From Gnetum montanum (Eukaryota; Streptophyta; Gnetopsida; Gnetales; Gnetaceae), in NCBI GenBank assembly GCA_015680685.1, contig MNCI01003473.1, positions 266,898 to 330,897 of the forward strand: a stretch of 64,000 nucleotides of DNA, written 5' to 3'. Each line of letters begins with the position of its first letter. The stretch's first letter is position 1. Of this stretch, positions 59,130 through 64,000 are shown piece after piece. A program made the translations under genes and the position numbers. The notes under the pieces are model-generated. The model did not search any database. It was not told the origin of the DNA and saw only the letters and a list, made by a program, of their open reading frames with translations.

Positions 59130-60440
59130 TCTTCCTCTTGGAAGATCTCAGGAGGAGCTACGTGCATCTCAGTCTCCACCTCCTAAGTAGCCTCCGAAGC
59201 TCCATGCCTACTCCATAAAATTTTGACCATATGGGCAACTTTATTACGTAGCTGTTGCAACATACGATTAACAATCTTTACCAGTTACTCAACATAACTA
59301 ACATCATATTGCAATTGTATTCCTAAATGGCTAGTCACATGTTGTTTATCTGGCACATAACATCATAGCATAGATACATGAAAGACATCATGGACATGTG
59401 CGAAATGAGGAGGTAATGCTATCCAATAGGCCACTTTCCCAATTCATTGTAACACCTAAAAGGGACTAATGTATCTAGGAGTTAATTTCCCTTTTCATCC
59501 AAATCAAGTAAGCCCTTTCAAAGAAGAAACACAAAGAAATACATGATCTCTAACTACAAACTCTAGTGACCTTTGATGCCAATTGACATATGCAACCTAC
59601 CTATCCTATGCAACTCTCAATCTATCTCAGATCTTCCAAATCTACTTTGTAGTCTAACTCATGAAATTAATGCTTACTTGCTAATAATCTTCTATGGTAT
59701 CTCAACATAAACATGTTCTATATGGCCTACCATATAAAATTTGTATGGTGCTACTTGCAAACTCTCCTGATAACTATTTTTATATGCAAATTTAGCTAAT
59801 GTTAGCAGCCGATCCCAACCTTCTCTATATTGCAACACATAGGCTCTCAGCATATGTTCTAGAATTTGAATCACCCATTTAGTTTGACCATTAGTTTATG
59901 GGTGATATGCTGAACTGATATTCAACTTCGTATCCATCTCCTTCTGAAATGCTTGTCAAAAATGTGACATGAATCAAGCATCTATATTACTAATAACCCA
60001 TCATGGCACATCATGCAATCACACTATCTCTACAAGAAAGAGATGTGTAGTTTCTATTGCACTTACTGAGGATCATGAGGCAAAGAAATGGGCAAACTTT
60101 GTCAACAAATCAAAAACTACTAAGATAGCATCATGGCCACTACAAGCTTGTGGAAACCCAACAATGAAATCCATACCAATGGCATTCCATTTTCACTAAG
60201 GAATGTCATGGGAATGCCAATATCCCCCAAGTATCTGATGCTATATCTTCACTTGGTAGCAAATTAAATAGCAAGCCGCATACTCTCCTACATTCCTCTT
60301 CATACCAAGCCATCAATACATCCATCGTAAGCTTTGAAACATTTTCTAACTACCTGGATGCATTTGGTATTTGCTCATGTGGGCCTCATCCATCAACTGA
60401 ATTCGGAGAGCTTCTAGAACACATACTTGACCATCCCTCC
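59130..60440 (-). pseudogene. Integrase with C-terminal chromodomain of element H
   Basis: The core begins GMDFIVGFPQACSGHDAI near 60200 with the first Asp intact. The second catalytic site reads WVISNIDA, Asp changed to Asn at 59988-59986. The third-residue region GQTK..IQILEHMLRAYVLQ suggests Glu changed to Lys. EGWDRLLTLAKFAYKNSY and YMVGHIEHVYVEIP follow (59692-59874). The tail has YWIALPP, VHDVFHVSML and a chromodomain ending KVAHMVKILWSRHGASEAT near 59240-59180. The chromodomain would guide integration to marked chromatin. Several stops. Confidence 0.82.
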
Positions 60441-60699
60441 ATAATACTCCATGATTCTCGACAAAGAGTGATCCATCAAAGGTAATTTGTTGACTCAATG
60501 TCTAACAGCAAGGATCATGTCATTGTTACTCTCGTATCTACTCTTACAAATTTGATTGGATTGTTAAGTTATTTAGATTACTCACCACCCTACTTAATGC
60601 ACCCACTACTTTGTTAGTCTTGCCAAGCTTGTATTTAATAGTGAGATCAAAACTAGCAAGCAACTCCACCCATCTACGTTGTTGCAATTTTAACTATAG

Positions 60700-61900
60700 C
60701 TGAATCATAAGATATTGGAGGCTCTTATGGTTAGTCTAAATAGTCACTTGATCTCCATATAGATAATGTTGCCAAATCTTCAATTCAAAGATCACCACAT
60801 CCAATTCTAGATCATGCACGAGATATCTAGTTTCATGTGGCCTCAATTGATAGGATGCATAAGCCACAACTTGTCCACCCTGCATCAACACATAGCCAAA
60901 TCCATCCCCTAAAGCATCAATACTAACATCATATGGATGTCCTGGTGTAGGAGATATTACCATAAGAGCAATCACCAATCTATGCTTCAACTCCTCAAAT
61001 GTAACTTGACAAGCTAGGCCCCAAGTAAAGTTAGTCTCATTCCTCAACAATCAAGTCAAAGGAGATGCTATGTGAGAGAAATGTTCTACAAACCTCTGGT
61101 AATATCCTTCTAACCCCAAGAAGCTTCGTACCTCCACTATTGATTATGGCCTAGGCTAATGACGAGCAACTGCAATCTTTGCAAGATCCACAGAGATACT
61201 GCTCCCTGACACCACATGTCCTAAGAATTGAATCTTTGATTGCCAAAATGAACACTTGGATGGCTGAGCATACAGTTGGTACTCCCTTAAAGTCTATAAA
61301 ACTATCAACAAGTGCTCTACATGCAATTTCTCATGAGGAGAATATACTAAGATATCATCGATGAATACAATCACAAATTGATCTAGGAATGGACACATCA
61401 CACTATTCATGAGATGCATGAAATTAGTTGGTACATTTTTCAACCCAAAGGGTAGCACCAAAAACTCATAGTGGCCATACCATGTTCTGAATGTTGTCTT
61501 TGATGCATCTTACTCATGAACCTACACTTGATGATACCCAGACTTGAGATCAATCTTTGGGAAGACATGAGCTTCCTGAAGTTGATCCAACAAGTCATCA
61601 ATTCATGGTAGAGGATATCTATTTTTCACAGTCACTTGGTTTAACTACCTGTAATCTATGCATAACCACAAACCCCCATCCTTCTTTTTAACAAATAGCA
61701 CTAGTGCATCCCATGGTGATACACTGGGGTGAACAAGGCCTTTATCCAACAATTCTTGTAGCTAAATCTTTAACTCTACTAGCTCTATGAGATACATCTT
61801 ATGTGAAGCCTTGGAAATAGGCTCTGTACCAAGTTTAAGTTTGATCTCGAACTCAATCTCTCACCTAGGTGGCAAACCCAGTAATTCGGACTGGAATACA
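60700..61900 (-). pseudogene. RT and RNase H of element H
   Basis: The minus-strand order is ELLGLPPR (61864), [38 protein letters not shown], a decayed SGYHQV region, [20 protein letters not shown], and the catalytic FIDD at 61365-61354 in [10 protein letters not shown]. Then FLGHVVS and FLGLEGYYQRFVEHFSHIA. RNase H is open for 104 residues (61050-60736), with [53 protein letters not shown] and [12 protein letters not shown]. Chromovirus-type motifs throughout. Confidence 0.88.
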
Positions 61901-62049
61901 TCAAGGAATTCATGAATCATAGGAATTTGATATGTTTCCACCATTTCTATTTTATAGATTGTAGCTACAAAACATTCATGCCCTTTTTGAAGCATCCTAC
62001 GATATATTTGAGAGGAGACAAAATCTAGGCACAGAGTCCTCGGACGAGT

Positions 62050-62460
62050 TTGTACCTCAATCAAAGCACCATCAACTGATTATAAGCATAGGAGCTTTTG
62101 CCAACAATCCAAACTAGCATTGAACTACAACAACCAATCCATCCCCAAAATTACATCATACACCCCAAGAGCCATAACATGTAAATCACTAACCCATTGC
62201 ACACCTTCCAATTCTACTAGCACATTTCTACACACCTAATCAACTCAAGTTTCATGACCCCCACTAGAAGATACTATCAACCCATGAGAAGTAGAATGAT
62301 AGAAAAGAGCTACATGATGTGCAATCATATGATCTATGAAAGAATGGCTAGCACCAGAATCAAATAACATTAACACAAAAAATCCAAAAACCATACCTCC
62401 CATCTCCATCACTATGTTTGGCTACACATCCAAAGGTTGGTCTATTAAGGCATACACCCA
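62050..62460 (-). pseudogene. Aspartic protease of element H
   Basis: The catalytic DSGA is intact at 62361-62350 within LMLFDSGASHSFID. YDVILGMDWLL near 62150 is the flap-end motif. It lies between gag and RT in the same direction, as expected for a fused Gag-Pol. Confidence 0.85.
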
Positions 62461-63518
62461 TCCTTGAGTCCTCTAGTCCCCTCCTCCAAGTTGAGTGATT
62501 GGTGCTCCCTGTCCACTCTGAATTGGAGGTTGCTACCCTCAGCCTCTACCTCCTCCACTACTACCTACTTTCTTTGGGCACTCTTGAGCTTAATGCCCTA
62601 GCTACCCACATGAAAAATAGTTCTAGCAATCCCTCTACAGATGACTAGGCTACCCACATCTATAACAAACAATAGCTCCATGACGAACTCCAATAGTAGG
62701 ACCATGAGTAGGTGTTGGATGCTCTCCTCCATGACCACAAGCTTACGTAGAGGGGCCAGGCCTCTCTCCTGATGTTGGTCCTCTCTTCTACCTTTATCAC
62801 CTCTCTCTACATGTTGTATCCTCCTGTTGACTCCTCTCTAAATCCATGGCTACTACTCTAGCTTCATCATAGGAAGTTAATTTAATAAATAATAGGTGAT
62901 CCTTCAAAGATGGTCTCAAACCTCAAACAAACCTATTTGTCCTTGCCCAAGCCTCTGTCTGCATCTGGGGTACATAACTACTTAGCTTAGAGAAATAGGC
63001 ATCATACTCCACCATAGACTAACTACCTTGATACAAATGGTAGAACTCATCCTCCTTGGCCTGTGCATATTGGGTAGACACATAACGATATCTAAAAGAT
63101 GCTAAAAAATCATCCCATGCCACCTCTTGACCAATCCATCCCTTGGCCTACTCTTCAGTCATCCACCAACGTTGGGTAGTACCAACCAATTGACAAACTA
63201 CTAATCAATTCTACTAAACTGATGAACAACCCATCAAATCAAAAGCCTTTTGCAATTCCTCCAACCATTCTATAGCCACAATGGGATCTTCAATGCCATC
63301 AAATTTTGGAGGTCCCAATTTCTAAAACTACTCCACGAGTTTTGCCTGTTTGCTTCTCCTAAGCCTCCACTACCACTATCACTTTCCACTTCCCTAATCA
63401 TGGGAACATGAGCAAAAGCATCATTAGCTATAGCATGCTGTTGTAGGATCTGTAACAATTGTTGTATAAGCTCTGGTTACCTATTTGCAGGACCATTGCT
63501 ACATGTTGGAGGAGGCAT
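62461..63518 (-). pseudogene. gag of element H
   Basis: The start at 63518 (MPPPTCSNGPAN) lies about 130 bases after the primer site. ELIQQLLQILQQHAIANDAF is followed by FDGIEDPIVAIEWLEELQKA after a frameshift near 63350. The capsid-like part has WWMTEE, DFLASFRYRYVSTQYAQAKE and EYDAYFSKLSSYVPQMQTE. A CCHC knuckle CYRCG.PSHL.RDC lies near 62680-62640, and a second, eroded FSCG.LGH.AQECP follows. Typical of Tekay-type Gag. Confidence 0.8.
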
Positions 63519-63636
63519 CTCTTATCCATCATTAGATCACCAGCACTATGACCATATCTACTATACATCTCTATAACCTAAAATTACACAAATGGGTGAG
63601 TACCCCCACCATCATACAACATCAGGGTAAACTAGC

Positions 63637-63648
63637 TTTGATACCACA
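63637..63648 (-). promoter_or_regulatory. tRNA-Met primer binding site of element H
   Basis: The minus strand reads TGGTATCAAAGC three bases inside the 5' LTR end (GGTGTTACA at 63652). Confidence 0.9.
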
Positions 63649-63651
63649 ATG

Positions 63652-64000
63652 TAACACCCCACCCTAGCTTAGGGTAGGGTGATGCCTAGGATCAAGTAAT
63701 ATTAGCACAGAAGCATGATATCTAGAACCAATAATGTGCAGAATACAAGATAATAAGAAAAATCACATGGTACAGAACTTTCCTACCATACCAAAAACTA
63801 AACATACATATCACATCATAATAATGCATGTCTCTACATAAGCAAACTATACACTACTCTACAAAAATACAAAAAAAAACACATAAACCTAATCATCGTA
63901 TATAGAAGAGTATAGTACAGAGAATGTCATACAAGGATATCTAGTCTAGACTACTATACATGAAAATAATACAATAAGCAAGCATTGAAGGATTTCCCCT
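63652..64000 (-). repeat. 5' LTR of element H, partial
   Basis: It matches 56225-56597 and runs off the window. Compared with the left copy it lacks about 20 bases near 63722. Confidence 0.9.

Larger units (their letters stand above)
56225..64000 (-). mobile_element. Element H: Tekay/Del-like chromovirus with long LTRs, cut by the window end
   Basis: The left (3') LTR is 56225-59111 and the right (5') LTR starts at 63652 and leaves the window; both plus-left ends read TGTAACACCC. Between them, on the minus strand, are tRNA-Met site, gag with a zinc knuckle, protease, RT, RNase H, integrase and chromodomain, then a purine tract. Chromodomain type, long LTR and gene order fit the Tekay/Del group. 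Pol is close to a single frame with scattered stops, so H is younger than G. Its left flank is ACAAC; the other target copy is outside. Confidence 0.88.

Noticed and set aside
1-64000. Host genes, tRNA or rRNA genes, CRISPR arrays, satellite arrays
   Set aside because: None seen. tRNA-like matches are primer sites of retroelements, and repeats are LTR pairs or short local duplications.

Overview
This 64 kb window has no recognisable host gene. It is plant repeat DNA made of nested LTR retrotransposons. A plant source is indicated by Ty3/gypsy elements of the Athila/Tat-like kind primed by tRNA-Asp, a long-LTR Tekay/Del-like chromovirus with a C-terminal chromodomain, copia-type elements primed by initiator tRNA-Met, and C-to-T/G-to-A decay in CG and CHG contexts. 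The sequence is AT-rich and the elements are old, which suggests a large, repeat-rich seed-plant genome. I cannot name the species.

Layout, using labels of my own. J (1-555) is the 3' end of an LTR whose element lies left of the window. D (minus, gag about 1830-3294, 5' LTR 3356-4392) is a copia-type element sitting inside the 5' LTR of E. E (plus, 4393-51592) is a small element of about 3.3 kb net, split by C. C (minus, 6971-50869, about 12.75 kb net, TSD GTAAT/ATAAT) is a tRNA-Asp-primed gypsy element split twice. F (minus, 10213-19315, TSD TAGAG/TAGGG) sits in its 3' accessory gene. B (plus, 23399-45434, about 12.2 kb net, Athila-like) sits in its RNase H region. A (plus, 29582-39430, perfect TSD AAAGC) sits in the integrase region of B. 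E itself lies in G, whose protease-to-integrase remnant runs 51593-55300. H (minus, 56225 to beyond 64000) is a better preserved chromovirus with an LTR of about 2.9 kb. The insertion order was therefore G, then E, then C, then B and F, then A; D came after E.

The elements follow the usual scheme: gag (capsid and zinc knuckle), aspartic protease, reverse transcriptase, RNase H and integrase between LTRs that supply promoter and polyadenylation signals. All carry stops, frameshifts or lost catalytic residues. A, C, F and G form one related family; B is a separate Athila-like lineage.

The most interesting signal is a long accessory reading frame (about 860-900 codons, coiled-coil rich) in the 3', envelope position of C, with a recognisable homologue in F. 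F lost its whole RT-RNase H-integrase block but kept gag, protease and this frame. Other points: a C-x2-C-x3-H-x3-C zinc knuckle shared by A, C and F; Asp-to-Asn change at the same integrase catalytic residue in all five integrases; iterated GATATC palindromes in the promoter region of A; and small copy-error and insertion scars in the pol genes.
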